Shown here piece after piece: positions 1-8,525 of a stretch of 64,000 bases of DNA. The stretch comes from an uncultured Collinsella sp. (GTDB taxonomy: Bacteria; Actinomycetota; Coriobacteriia; Coriobacteriales; Coriobacteriaceae). Under the pieces are notes generated by a model that did no database searches, was not told the origin of the DNA, and saw nothing but the letters and a program-made list of their open reading frames with translations. The stretch spans positions 124,001-188,000 of the forward strand of contig CATZLI010000004.1 in NCBI GenBank assembly GCA_958421275.1. The letters run 5' to 3'. The number at the start of each line of letters is the position of its first letter. Positions within the stretch are counted from its first letter, which is position 1. Made by a program: the position numbers and the translations under genes.

Positions 1-2157
1 CTGACCGATGTAGGTGTACTCATACATCGGCGCGGCGTTTTCATCGTTCTCCATCAGCACGTGGACGAAATGCTCGATCTGTCCCGTGTCGTCGCTTTCT
101 GCATCCGCCTCGAGCTCAATGCGCGTGACCGCCCGCTCCCAATCGCGCACGACAGGCGCGGCGTTTACGGCAGTGGCCTTAACCTCGGCGCGTGCGAGCA
201 GTTCGGCGTTGGTGACGATGGTGGCCGATGCGATAAATTGCGGCACGCCGCCCGCCTCAATGTTGCCGGCCGAGCCGAAGCAGGCATCCAGCGTGTAAGG
301 CGTATCTCCACCCAATGCGAGCTCAGAGCGCTGGAGTACATACTGGTCGCCATTGTCCACCGACATATTCCACGAATCGATGAGCGTGGGCCACGACCCC
401 GACCAAGCCTTGGTGGTCCACTTGAACATTACGAATTGGAGTATCACATCGATATCGACGTCTGCACCTACGCGCAGTCGCGGAAGCTGGTGTTCATCTG
501 CCTTCTCGTACCCAATGAACAGCGTGAGGGATGCGGCGCCGCGCACGGCAGACGAAGCGACGCCTGCAACGCCGGCGCCAAAGGTGACGGCAAGCCCGAT
601 CTGGATGGTGAACGAGCCCGACGTGTTTGAATAGTCGAGCGAAATGTTTTTAAAAAACGCCGCGCCGCTGCCGTGCGTGTGGGCACCCACGGCGAGCGCC
701 AGTTTTGCCAGCACCCAGGGGTTGACGTTTAGGAAAAATGGCACCGGTCCTAGGGTAAACTGCTCGGTCCAATTGAGGTCGGTTCTTATCTGGAAGAGGG
801 CCTTAATATTGCCGTATGCGGGGTCGTTGTTGTTACCCCAGGTTTTGCCCACCCAATCGTAGGCGAGCGAGCCGTACAGCTGTGTGGCGATATCCATCGT
901 GAACAGCGGCGTGCAATGGTGGCGAAGGAGCTTGGTGTTTCTTGGATCGGTGCCCGAACCGGCACTCATCCTCTTGTACTGATTCCACTTCCCCTCCATC
1001 TCGTCGAGGTAGCGATTTGCCTGCTTGGCGCCCGACTCGCGCGGCGATTTCTTCCAGTATTCCGGATCAGGGTTGCCCGAATCGTTCATATAGCTAGCTG
1101 GTTTGTACCCTCCGCCAAACAGCACGTATCCAGCAAACGAGAAATCGAACAGAATGGGAAATGTGGGCATCCAGCACGTGAACTTATTGCCGCCGATACC
1201 GGGAAACGCCGCGGGGAAATCAAACGGAGTGATCTCTTGGTCCATGGTGGTGGGAATGATGGTGGTCGAGCCCGATTCCGCCTTTGCGGCCGGCGCGGTG
1301 ACAACGGCCATAGGGGATGAGAGCGTGTAGGTTTTGCCCTGGTAGTCGAGCATAAAGCGCAGCTTGCACCCTTCCTCCAGAAGGCCCGAAGCTGCATCGA
1401 GGAACGTGTCTTCAAGCGTGAACGTCGCCAGATTATCCGCGCCCGATGCGCTGGCCTTGATCTGGCCGATCTGCGTGACGGTTTCGGTTGAGCTGCCCGC
1501 AGCGGGCATCACTTTATTGATATGCAACGTTGCCTGCCCGCCCTGCGGCAGATGAGCCTGCACGGTAAAAGCGTGCGTGTCGGGCTGGTCGTTTGCTGCT
1601 TCGTCCGCTGGCATTGCCATAAACGTGGCGTCGGCGTACTGGATGTCCCATTCGTCGAACGTGAGCTGTCGAAAGTACGGCTCGCCATCGGAGAGCGGAC
1701 GTGTGGGTGCGGTAATAGCGGTGCCGCCCTGGATACGCGCAAGGGGAATCTCGACATCGCGGTAGCCTGCCATGCTAATGGAGATGCCGCCGTTAAAGTC
1801 GTACGCGTCGAGAAGCGTTGCCTCGTCCACGTAGCCTTCTGAAAGAGGGGCGACCTCAAAGATGGCCGTGCCTTCGTCATCGGTCGTGGCGGTGAGCTGC
1901 TTGCCTGCGGCATAGCGCGATATGAGCGTGACCTGGGCACCCGTGATGGGCGTATTCTTGTTGGCGACGTCGACCACGACCACACCAAGCATGGTGCGCG
2001 AGAGAACGAGCACCCTGAAAGGGTCTTTTTCGTCGGCATAGGCTTCGGTGGGCGCGAACGGCAATATGAAGGCGTTTGCGCTTCCCGGCACGCGCGGCAA
2101 CATAATGCTCGCCAGCGAGGACGCTCCGGCAACAAGTAACGAACGGCGATCAAGCAT
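1..2157 (-). CDS. Secreted protein with Tat-like signal, 3' end outside window
   Basis: An open frame of 719 codons runs without a stop from the ATG at 2157 to the window edge, so the C-terminus is missing. The N-terminus (MLDRRSLLVAGASSL) has twin arginines at residues 4-5 and a hydrophobic stretch, resembling a Tat signal; likely cleavage sites are ANA or AYA near residues 28-40. Residues about 43-110 look like an Ig-like or carboxypeptidase-regulatory-like beta domain (VVVDVANKNTPITGAQVTL, then DDEGTAIFEV). The rest is rich in aromatic residues, Gly and Thr and I do not recognise it. GGATGGGAG precedes the start. The frame lacks an in-window stop, which makes it easy to miss. An extracellular or envelope role is inferred from the signal only. 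Confidence 0.75.
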   Translation of the reverse strand, partial: MLDRRSLLVAGASSLASIMLPRVPGSANAFILPFAPTEAYADEKDPFRVLVLSRTMLGVVVVDVANKNTPITGAQVTLISRYAAGKQLTATTDDEGTAIFEVAPLSEGYVDEATLLDAYDFNGGISISMAGYRDVEIPLARIQGGTAITAPTRPLSDGEPYFRQLTFDEWDIQYADATFMAMPADEAANDQPDTHAFTVQAHLPQGGQATLHINKVMPAAGSSTETVTQIGQIKASASGADNLATFTLEDTFLDAASGLLEEGCKLRFMLDYQGKTYTLSSPMAVVTAPAAKAESGSTTIIPTTMDQEITPFDFPAAFPGIGGNKFTCWMPTFPILFDFSFAGYVLFGGGYKPASYMNDSGNPDPEYWKKSPRESGAKQANRYLDEMEGKWNQYKRMSAGSGTDPRNTKLLRHHCTPLFTMDIATQLYGSLAYDWVGKTWGNNNDPAYGNIKALFQIRTDLNWTEQFTLGPVPFFLNVNPWVLAKLALAVGAHTHGSGAAFFKNISLDYSNTSGSFTIQIGLAVTFGAGVAGVASSAVRGAASLTLFIGYEKADEHQLPRLRVGADVDIDVILQFVMFKWTTKAWSGSWPTLIDSWNMSVDNGDQYVLQRSELALGGDTPYTLDACFGSAGNIEAGGVPQFIASATIVTNAELLARAEVKATAVNAAPVVRDWERAVTRIELEADAESDDTGQIEHFVHVLMENDENAAPMYEYTYIGQ

Positions 2158-2313
2158 CTTTGGCTCCCATCCCGCAGGTATCGGTGGAAATAATCCATTT
2201 TTGCGAGAAGGCATCCTGTCACGGTAGTGCCGTCCGAGGGCCAAAATGTCCAATTTGAGCGAGCGAAGCGCCGGGGCTTCGGGGCGCACGTGCCGCGCTA
2301 GGCAGTCTGGCCG

Positions 2314-3318
2314 CTAACGCAGCATATGCGCGACCAGTTCGGTGCGCGTGCCGATGCCAAGCTTTGCATACACGTTGGACAGTCGATTTTTAACGGTACC
2401 TGGCGATACTCCCATATGGCGTGCGATTTCGGCGTTGGTCCACCCACGACAGGCGAGCATGGCCATGGTGAATTCCGTGGTCGTTAGATCGTCGGCAACG
2501 TCCTCGCCCGAATCGGGGTTGTGGATGCGCCGCCAGCCGTAGCTGAAGCGGTACGTGATCTCGATGATGCGCGCGAAGTCGTCAGGGTATTGCGTTTTTA
2601 GGCATGCCTCGATAAGCCCCTGTAAAAGGCCGTGATGCTCGCCAATGAGCTCAATAAGGCCGTCGGGACGCGCAATGTTCCAAGCAACTCCGAAGTGCGT
2701 TTTTGCGGCGTCGATGTCCTTGAGGCTCATGCATGCCATGGAAGCTGCCAGGTGCAGGAACAGTTCCGAGATCGGATAGCTCCCCTGTTTCATGATCAGG
2801 GCGTTTTCCGCCATGCCCAGACTGCGGCCATATTCGCCGCGCAGGTACAGGGCATGCGCCATCACGTAGCTGGCGAACAGGCGCAGGCCTTCGGGCAGAT
2901 GCGCCGCAAGCGGATAAAACTCTTCGGCAGAATACGGGGAAGACAAGTGCAGCAGGACGCTTGCGGCCGAGGCGAACAGGATATGCGTGGCGTGGACGGC
3001 GGGTGATTCCTCGTCAGTTGGCGTATCGAGGATGCCCGCAAGACAACGGCGGGCGTCGGCGATACGGTTGAGCGACAGACTGGCGTATCCGCAGATAAAG
3101 CATGCGGAATAGCGCAGTGCGGAATCGGTGGCGTCAAGATAGGGACGCGCCGTCTTGGCAGCGAGGGCGGCCTGTCCGCGAAAGTACAGCGCTTCTGCCG
3201 TGGCAATGGCGCGCGAATCGGGGTCGGAAATGCCTGCAACCGCAGCGTCAATCTGCCCCGGCACAAAGGCAGTGCACATCAACGGCATGGGAACGCATGG
3301 GTAGCCATCGCAGTCCAT
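2314..3318 (-). CDS. LuxR-family transcriptional regulator
   Basis: A 334-residue protein with a C-terminal LuxR/GerE helix-turn-helix over roughly the last 60 residues (FTMAMLACRGWTNAEIARHM, then GVSPGTVKNRLSNVYAKLGI), which binds DNA. The N-terminal 250 residues are alpha-helical and Ala/Leu-rich, perhaps TPR-like, with no receiver domain or membrane segment visible. The start at 3318 has GGGAG just upstream; a longer frame would run into the upstream kinase gene and encode a basic low-complexity leader. It lies 68 bp downstream of the histidine kinase on the same strand and may belong to that operon. Its target is unknown; the divergent redox operon is a candidate. Confidence 0.85.
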   Translation of the reverse strand: MDCDGYPCVPMPLMCTAFVPGQIDAAVAGISDPDSRAIATAEALYFRGQAALAAKTARPYLDATDSALRYSACFICGYASLSLNRIADARRCLAGILDTPTDEESPAVHATHILFASAASVLLHLSSPYSAEEFYPLAAHLPEGLRLFASYVMAHALYLRGEYGRSLGMAENALIMKQGSYPISELFLHLAASMACMSLKDIDAAKTHFGVAWNIARPDGLIELIGEHHGLLQGLIEACLKTQYPDDFARIIEITYRFSYGWRRIHNPDSGEDVADDLTTTEFTMAMLACRGWTNAEIARHMGVSPGTVKNRLSNVYAKLGIGTRTELVAHMLR

Positions 3319-3386
3319 CTTCCATCTCCCAACAGCTGGCAACAATAGCAGCAATTGTACTCCTGTTGCTCGGGACCCCTTTCGTT

Positions 3387-4538
3387 TTACTGTTCGGTTA
3401 ACGCTACGGATCGTTTTGGAAGGCTTACGAGCATGGTGGTCCCGCTCTCGGAACTTGCTTCGACCTCTACCGTGCCACCGTGAAGCGCTGCAATCTCCCA
3501 AACGAGCGCTAGCCCGAGTCCTGCGCCGCCGTATGCCCTGCTGCGGGATTTGTCTAGACGAAAGAACGGCTGGAAGATGCTCTCTCGGTACTGCTTGGGT
3601 ATTCCCGGGCCCTCATCTTTGACTCGCAGGAGCACATGGCTGTCGCTGTCGCTGATGGAGACGTTGACAGTCGAGCCGGAGCGGCTGTAATGGATGGCGT
3701 TTTCGACCAGATTAAACACCAGCCGATAGAGGAGCGTGTCGCTCCCGATTACTAAAGCGTCTCCAGTACAATTGAGGGCTATGCCCTTATTTTCGGCAAG
3801 TGGCGCAAGGTCGGTGAGGACCTCTTCGGACAAGGGGCCAAGTTCAACATCGTCCTCGCAAGGAACGCTGCGGAGCTCACTCATCTCGAGCAATACCTTG
3901 GTCATTCGAGACATGCGCTCGGTTTGTTCTTGTAGCAGGCCGAGCAGCTCGGCTGTTTCGGGCTGCAAACCGGAGTGCTCGGAGATGAATAGTTCAATCT
4001 GTGCTTGCATAAGGGCGAGCGGGGTGCGCAGCTCGTGTGCGGCGTTGCCGGTAAACTGACGCTGTGCAGAGAACCCTTCGCCAAGACGGGCGATCATGTC
4101 GTTGAAAGAGGCGCTGCATCGTTGTAGCTCGGTGGGCACATCTTCACTGAGTCTGATTTCGCTTAGGTTGTCAGGCTGCACACGCTCAACCTGGGCTGCA
4201 AAAGCCCGTAGCGGTTTGAGCGCACGGCCGCTCACAAAGTATGCCAGCACGCCGCCAAGGAGTGTGACTCCAGCCGTGATGCACCAGGTTGTCGTGCCAA
4301 AAGCCTCTTGTGCGTCGTTTACGACGATCGTGACCTTGTCATCGGGGGTCGCTTTCGTTGGGTCGAACGCCTGGGGCGAATCTTCGCCGGTTGCGTTAAA
4401 GGCCGAGATGTCACTGCCGATGGCATCCATGTAGCGCATGCCCGTATAGCCGACCAGGCAGTTCGTCAACACGCACGCTGCGCACGTGAGCAGCGCCGTC
4501 ATAATCGTTATGCGCCATTGCAGCGAAAGCCTTTTCAT
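3387..4538 (-). CDS. Sensor histidine kinase
   Basis: A 383-residue membrane kinase. Transmembrane segments lie near residues 10-32 and 84-104 with a short extracytoplasmic loop of about 50 residues between them. A HAMP linker follows, then HisKA with the phosphorylated His near 168 (AAHELRTPLA), then an HATPase domain with the N box (NLVENAIHYS) and G boxes (DEGPGIP and GAGLGLAL). Its ATG overlaps the stop of the response regulator by 4 bp (ATGA), so the two are translationally coupled. The short sensor loop suggests a small ligand, membrane stress or redox cue. No specific signal can be assigned. Confidence 0.93.
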   Translation of the reverse strand: MKRLSLQWRITIMTALLTCAACVLTNCLVGYTGMRYMDAIGSDISAFNATGEDSPQAFDPTKATPDDKVTIVVNDAQEAFGTTTWCITAGVTLLGGVLAYFVSGRALKPLRAFAAQVERVQPDNLSEIRLSEDVPTELQRCSASFNDMIARLGEGFSAQRQFTGNAAHELRTPLALMQAQIELFISEHSGLQPETAELLGLLQEQTERMSRMTKVLLEMSELRSVPCEDDVELGPLSEEVLTDLAPLAENKGIALNCTGDALVIGSDTLLYRLVFNLVENAIHYSRSGSTVNVSISDSDSHVLLRVKDEGPGIPKQYRESIFQPFFRLDKSRSRAYGGAGLGLALVWEIAALHGGTVEVEASSESGTTMLVSLPKRSVALTEQ

Positions 4539-5209
4539 TCGCTATCCTCCATAACGTAGCCCTCTCCAATCCGATTGCGAATCGGGTCGTATCCCAAAGC
4601 GATGCGTAGCTTTTTGCGGAGTGACGAGATATGAACGCGGGTTGCGTTGCTAAAGCTGTTCACGCTGCTATCCCAAACGTGCTCGATAAGCTCCTCTTGA
4701 CTTACCGGACGCCCCTGATTAAGCATCAGGTATTCCAAGATTCCCGTTTCCTTGCGCGTAAGAGATAAAGCCTCACTGCCCACGGAAGCGATGCGCGCCT
4801 TGGTGTCAAAGCGGAGCTTTCCGCAGGTTAAAACTATGTCGCTTTGTGTAAAGCGTCTGAGGGTAAGGCTGCGAATCCTTGCCGCAAGCTCGTCCAGATG
4901 AAACGGCTTGGTGAGGTAATCGTTGGCGCCGGCATCGAGTCCGGCGACTTTATCGGATACTTCGCCACGTGCGGACAGAATCAGTACCTTAGTCTCGCAG
5001 TCGGTTTTCCTAAGTTCCCTGAGTACGGTCATGCCGTCGATACGGGGAAGGTTGAGGTCGAGTACCACGAGGTCGAAGGCCTCAACGTCCAGTAGGCCGA
5101 GCGCCTCCTGTCCGTCGTGACAGCAGTCGACGCTGTACGCCAAGTTTCGCAAGCTGCGCGCGATTGCGTCACACAGCGCCCGCTCGTCCTCGACGATCAA
5201 AATACGCAT
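4535..5209 (-). CDS. OmpR/PhoB-family response regulator
   Basis: A 224-residue regulator with an N-terminal receiver domain (acidic ED pair near residues 7-8, phosphoacceptor Asp 51 in VVLDLNLP, conserved Lys in YLTKPF) and a C-terminal winged helix (HVWDSSVNSFSNATRVHISS). ATG 5209 was preferred because AAGGAG sits 7 bp upstream; a start six codons earlier would put the initiator before that site. It is the first gene of a minus-strand unit with the kinase and perhaps the LuxR gene. It is divergent, with about 90 bp between, from the CXXC/4Fe-4S/TlpA operon, a likely target by position. Confidence 0.93.
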   Translation of the reverse strand: MRILIVEDERALCDAIARSLRNLAYSVDCCHDGQEALGLLDVEAFDLVVLDLNLPRIDGMTVLRELRKTDCETKVLILSARGEVSDKVAGLDAGANDYLTKPFHLDELAARIRSLTLRRFTQSDIVLTCGKLRFDTKARIASVGSEALSLTRKETGILEYLMLNQGRPVSQEELIEHVWDSSVNSFSNATRVHISSLRKKLRIALGYDPIRNRIGEGYVMEDSE

Positions 5210-5299
5210 AACAGTCTCCTTGCACATTTCAAATCGCGCTTAACACGGATTTTATAGCCGATATGGTCCAATGGTCGCGTAACGAAAGGAGTGGTCAGG

Positions 5300-5446
5300 T
5301 TGTTCAAAGCGGTAAAACCCGTGGTACAGGTCGCTTTGTTGATCGTCGGAATTGCCATGGTGTGCTTTGGCGTTATGCGTGGCGAGGCGGATGCCGTGCT
5401 GGCCAAAGCGATTAGGCTGTGCTTGGAGTGTATCGGAATTGGATAA
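5300..5446 (+). CDS. CD1871A-family CXXC small membrane protein
   Basis: A 48-codon gene. The peptide has one hydrophobic segment (VVQVALLIVGIAMVCFGVM) followed by a charged patch and ends in IRLCLECIGIG, a C-terminal CxxC. This matches the small CD1871A-like CXXC proteins found beside NapH-like ferredoxins and TlpA proteins in anaerobes. TTG 5300 is chosen because AAAGGAG (5285-5291) lies 8 bp upstream; a GTG at 5291 would overlap that site. Its stop overlaps the start of the 4Fe-4S protein. Inferred role: a membrane-anchored dithiol passing electrons within the cluster. Confidence 0.75.
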   Translation: MFKAVKPVVQVALLIVGIAMVCFGVMRGEADAVLAKAIRLCLECIGIG

Positions 5447-6341
5447 AAGAGAAAACACTGCGTCGCATGTTTTGGCTCGATTTCGCGGATTCATTCAGGC
5501 GGCGGCGACGCTCGTCACCAACATTCACCTGCCAAACTTTGCCAAAGGCGGCATCTATCAGGGCGCGGGAAAAACAATCTGCGTACCTGGACTTAATTGC
5601 TATTCGTGCCCCGCGGCATCGGGTGCGTGCCCCATCGGGTCGTTCCAGTCGGTGGTAGGTTCATCCAAGTTCAACTTTTCTTACTACGTCACCGGTACGC
5701 TCATTTTGCTCGGCGTGCTGCTGGGACGCTTTGTATGCGGCTTTTTGTGTCCGTTTGGCTGGCTGCAGGAGCTGCTTCACAAGATTCCCAGCAAAAAGTT
5801 CTCCACGAAAAAGCTTAAGCCGCTCACGTACATCAAGTATGTCGTGCTGCTGTTTGCCGTGGTGCTGCTGCCCGTCTTGGTGGTTAACGACGTGGGCATG
5901 GGCGATCCATTCTTTTGCAAGTACATCTGTCCCCAGGGTGTGCTCGAGGGCGCCATTCCGCTGGCGGCTGCCAATGCCGGAATTCGATCTGCGCTGGGGC
6001 AGCTCTTCACCTGGAAGCTTGTCGTTCTCATTGCCGTGGTAGTGCTGAGCGTTTTGTTCTATCGCCCCTTTTGCAAATGGATTTGCCCGCTCGGCGCATT
6101 CTATGCGCTCATGAATAGGGTGTCCTTGTTGGGGATTCAGGTTGACGCGTGCAAATGCGTCTCGTGCGGCAAGTGTTCAAGGGTTTGTCAGATGGACGTT
6201 GATGTGGTCCGCGCGCCCAATCATGCCGAATGTATCCGGTGCGGAAAGTGCATCGGGGCCTGTCCCGTCGATGCCATCAGCTATCGCTATGGCCTGGATG
6301 TGTCGGCAGAAAAGCTTCCCTTGACCGCCGATAAAAAGTAA
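5439..6341 (+). CDS. NapH/NosR-like 4Fe-4S membrane protein
   Basis: About 300 residues with hydrophobic segments (including TLILLGVLLGRFVCGFL and KYVVLLFAVVLLPVLVV), the cysteine motifs CGFLCPFGW, CKYICPQG and CKWICPLGAF typical of NapH/NosR/RdxA-type proteins, and two C-terminal [4Fe-4S] motifs (CVSCGKCSRVC, CIRCGKCIGACP). It should move electrons across or along the membrane. The start is probably TTG 5439 (LDKRENTASH), with GGAG about 10 bp upstream and an overlap with the CXXC gene; an upstream ATG at 5352 would read through that gene out of frame. It probably feeds the TlpA lipoprotein encoded next. Confidence 0.88.
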   Translation: MDKRENTASHVLARFRGFIQAAATLVTNIHLPNFAKGGIYQGAGKTICVPGLNCYSCPAASGACPIGSFQSVVGSSKFNFSYYVTGTLILLGVLLGRFVCGFLCPFGWLQELLHKIPSKKFSTKKLKPLTYIKYVVLLFAVVLLPVLVVNDVGMGDPFFCKYICPQGVLEGAIPLAAANAGIRSALGQLFTWKLVVLIAVVVLSVLFYRPFCKWICPLGAFYALMNRVSLLGIQVDACKCVSCGKCSRVCQMDVDVVRAPNHAECIRCGKCIGACPVDAISYRYGLDVSAEKLPLTADKK

Positions 6342-6370
6342 ACAAGCTTCGACAAAACGGAGGAATGACC

Positions 6371-7342
6371 ATGAAGCTTTCTAAGATTGCGGCCCTGTTT
6401 ATGGTGCCGGTATTGGCCTTGTGCCTTGTGGCATGTTCGGCGCCCGGTGGCAATGTGAGCGAATCTGCGGGCTCCGATCCTAAGATCGCAGAACTCACTG
6501 CGCAGAAGCCGGCCAATGCCGACGAGGCCGCCGAGCTGTATGCGAAGCTCATGCAGAAGGAGAACGAGATCTTTTCGAGTGATAACGCGCTGTGGGAAAA
6601 GGTATTCAATGCGGCAAATAAAGACTCGGCAATGATTGAGGACGGCAGCAATTACGGCGATTTCCTGCTCAAGACCATCGACGGCGCCAAGGATGAGTTT
6701 ACGGCGGATGAGCTTAAGACGCTCAAGGCCGGTGCACAGCAGATCAAGGAGATCGAGGACAAGCTCGAGAGCTTGGAGAAGGAGTTCCCCGGCTGTGGAA
6801 GCACGCCGAGCGCAGGCGAGAGCGTTGACGCTTCGACCGCTGGCATGACGGCTGGTGCCAATGCTTCGAGCGAGGCGACGAAGTTCCCCAGCTTTACGGG
6901 CAAGGACCTGGATGGCAACGACGTGAGCAGCGACGAGCTGTTCTCTAAGAACAAGGTTACCGTCATGAACTTCTGGTTCACCACGTGCAAGCCGTGCGTG
7001 GGCGAGCTGGGCGATCTTGAGAACCTGAATCAGGAGCTTGCCGAGAAGGGCGGTCAGGTCGTGGGCGTCAATTCCTTTACGCTCGATGGTAACAAGGGTG
7101 AGATTGCAGATGCTAAGGATGTGCTGAGCAAGAAGGGCGTGACGTATAAGAACATCTGGTTCAAGTCGGATAGCGAGGCCGGTAAGTTTACGTCAAATCT
7201 GTTCTCGTTCCCGACAACGTATGTCATCGATCAGAATGGCAACATCGTAGGGGATCCAATCGTGGGAGCCATCAGCTCCGCCGAGCAGCGCGCAGCGCTC
7301 GACAAGCTGATCGATCAGGCAATCGCAAACAGCGAACAGTAG
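6371..7342 (+). CDS. TlpA-family thioredoxin-like lipoprotein
   Basis: 323 residues. The signal peptide ends in a lipobox (LCLVAC, lipid-modified Cys 22), so it is anchored outside the membrane. Residues about 28-165 form a helical, charged spacer. From about 172 there is a redoxin/TlpA domain with WFTTCKPC (CxxC near 206-209) and a cis-Pro region (SFPTTYVID). GGAGGA precedes ATG 6371 by 6 bp; the ATG at 6365 is too close to that site. It is the last gene of the cluster, 29 bp after the 4Fe-4S gene, and is followed by a palindromic element. Likely an extracytoplasmic disulfide reductase fed by the membrane ferredoxin. Confidence 0.9.
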   Translation: MKLSKIAALFMVPVLALCLVACSAPGGNVSESAGSDPKIAELTAQKPANADEAAELYAKLMQKENEIFSSDNALWEKVFNAANKDSAMIEDGSNYGDFLLKTIDGAKDEFTADELKTLKAGAQQIKEIEDKLESLEKEFPGCGSTPSAGESVDASTAGMTAGANASSEATKFPSFTGKDLDGNDVSSDELFSKNKVTVMNFWFTTCKPCVGELGDLENLNQELAEKGGQVVGVNSFTLDGNKGEIADAKDVLSKKGVTYKNIWFKSDSEAGKFTSNLFSFPTTYVIDQNGNIVGDPIVGAISSAEQRAALDKLIDQAIANSEQ

Positions 7343-7347
7343 GTTCG

Positions 7348-7380
7348 AATGTGGCAAAGGGACAGTCCCTTTGCCACATT
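7348..7380. repeat. GGGAC-core palindrome (family A)
   Basis: A perfect 15-bp inverted repeat (AATGTGGCAAAGGGA / TCCCTTTGCCACATT) with a 3-bp centre just after the TlpA stop. Relatives lie at 13906, 15227, 26319 and 50351. It could act as a terminator for the TlpA operon, but there is no long T-run. Confidence 0.8.
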
Positions 7381-7493
7381 GTCAATGCCATGTGCGGGAT
7401 GGTGCGCCACGCGACGTGCCGTCCCGTTCGTTTTTGTGCGGTTCCCAACATTCCTCACTGGCACCGGCAAAACAGTTTCCATTGATACGGCTC

Positions 7494-7648
7494 CTAGAGA
7501 CCCAGAAGGGCACACATAACGGCCTTGATGGTGTGCTGACGGTTCCCTGTCTCACGGAAGATGACCAAAGCGTTGGCCTCAAAGCGCTCGTCGGCAATCT
7601 CAAAGCCCTCGGTGATGATCTTGCGGTACAGGTCATTCTTGCGACAGT
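7494..7648 (-). pseudogene. C-terminal remnant of ornithine carbamoyltransferase
   Basis: Read on the minus strand, about 50 codons end at a TAG (7494-7496) and spell a sequence containing EIADERFEANALVIF, RETGNRQ and HTIKAVMCALLG. This resembles the C-terminus of ornithine carbamoyltransferases, where HTIKAVMVATLG-like ends are usual. Upstream in the same frame there is a stop and no carbamoyl phosphate-binding domain, so only the tail survives. The 7381-7493 stretch shows nothing else I can name. Identification rests on recalled family sequence. Confidence 0.5.
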
Positions 7649-7707
7649 TGACTTTTGCTGCTCCCTATTATTCCTGATAGATTAGACCATGGGAGAAGGA
7701 GTCGCAG

Positions 7708-8373
7708 ATGACCATGGTGCAAAACGTTGTAGAGAAGCTCCCTTTTTGGGCGCATCTGTCTTCTGACGAGAGGACGCTCGTTTTGGAGCAGGCCGTCTTG
7801 CGCACCTTCGATGCCGGCCAGCTTATCGGCGGTAGCGATAGCTCCTGTACCGGCATGTTCCTTGTCGTTCAGGGTGGTGTCCGCGTCAGCCTCCTTTCCG
7901 AGGAAGGCAAGGAGATCACGCTCTTTAGGATTGGGTGCGGCGAGTGCCGCGTTACAACAGCTTCGTGCGTAATTCGGCAAATCTCCTTTGGCACGTTGGC
8001 TGCCGCAACAGAGAAATCCGAGCTCCTTATTGTGCCTATCGGTGTTTGCGAGCATCTTGCCAGCAACAATATTTTCGTCAAAGTCTTTATGCTCGAAGTG
8101 GAGGCGCGGCGCTACTCTCAGGTGGTTCGTGTGCTCCAACAGATGCTTTTCCGACGTCTCGACCAGCGTGTTGCCGACTATTTGGTTGAGCGATGCCAGG
8201 CAACGGGGTCAATGGAGCTCCGGGTCACTCAAGACGAGCTGGCGCGTGACATCAACTCTGCCCGCGAGGCGGTGACGCGCGTGCTGCGTCGTCTTGCCAA
8301 TGAAGGTCTTGTCGAGGTGAAGCGCGGGCGAATCCTTGTTCTGGATGTCGACGGTTTGACACGCCTGCCGTAG
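7708..8373 (+). CDS. Crp/Fnr-family transcriptional regulator
   Basis: 221 residues: an N-terminal cyclic-nucleotide-binding-like beta-barrel (about 10-125), a dimerisation helix, and a C-terminal winged helix (VTQDELARDINSAREAVTRV, then LRRLANEGLVEVKRGRI). The N-terminal Cys cluster of a true FNR is absent. AAGGAG lies about 8 bp before ATG 7708. The next two genes are sulfur-transfer and disulfide-reductase genes, so it probably controls them in response to a redox or sulfur signal; a 13-bp dyad in the intervening 150 bp is a candidate binding site. Confidence 0.9.
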   Translation: MTMVQNVVEKLPFWAHLSSDERTLVLEQAVLRTFDAGQLIGGSDSSCTGMFLVVQGGVRVSLLSEEGKEITLFRIGCGECRVTTASCVIRQISFGTLAAATEKSELLIVPIGVCEHLASNNIFVKVFMLEVEARRYSQVVRVLQQMLFRRLDQRVADYLVERCQATGSMELRVTQDELARDINSAREAVTRVLRRLANEGLVEVKRGRILVLDVDGLTRLP

Positions 8374-8444
8374 CGATGGCTTTGCCATGGTGCCTATCCA
8401 CCCAGTGCCTGGCACTCGCTCTTAAGAAAAAATTGTCCCATACG

Positions 8445-8457
8445 GTGACTTGGTCAC
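8445..8457. promoter_or_regulatory. Candidate Crp/Fnr-type operator
   Basis: GTGAC-TTG-GTCAC forms a perfect 13-bp dyad about 70 bp upstream of the rhodanese start, in the gap after the Crp/Fnr gene. It resembles the GTGA/TCAC halves of Crp-type sites, with shorter spacing than E. coli Crp. Confidence 0.4.
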
Positions 8458-8525
8458 GGAACCGGTCTGCGCCTTCCGGGCATACTGGCATCAAACGATA
8501 GGGCAAGCGAGCAAAGGAGCTCATC

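Noticed and set aside
1509..2222. 237-residue minus-strand frame
   Set aside because: Wrong frame of the same strand: the in-frame reading gives a proper signal peptide and a 719-codon open frame.
7341..7360. tRNA-like GGTTCGAAT near 7342
   Set aside because: No acceptor stem or other arms around it; it lies at the TlpA stop and palindrome.
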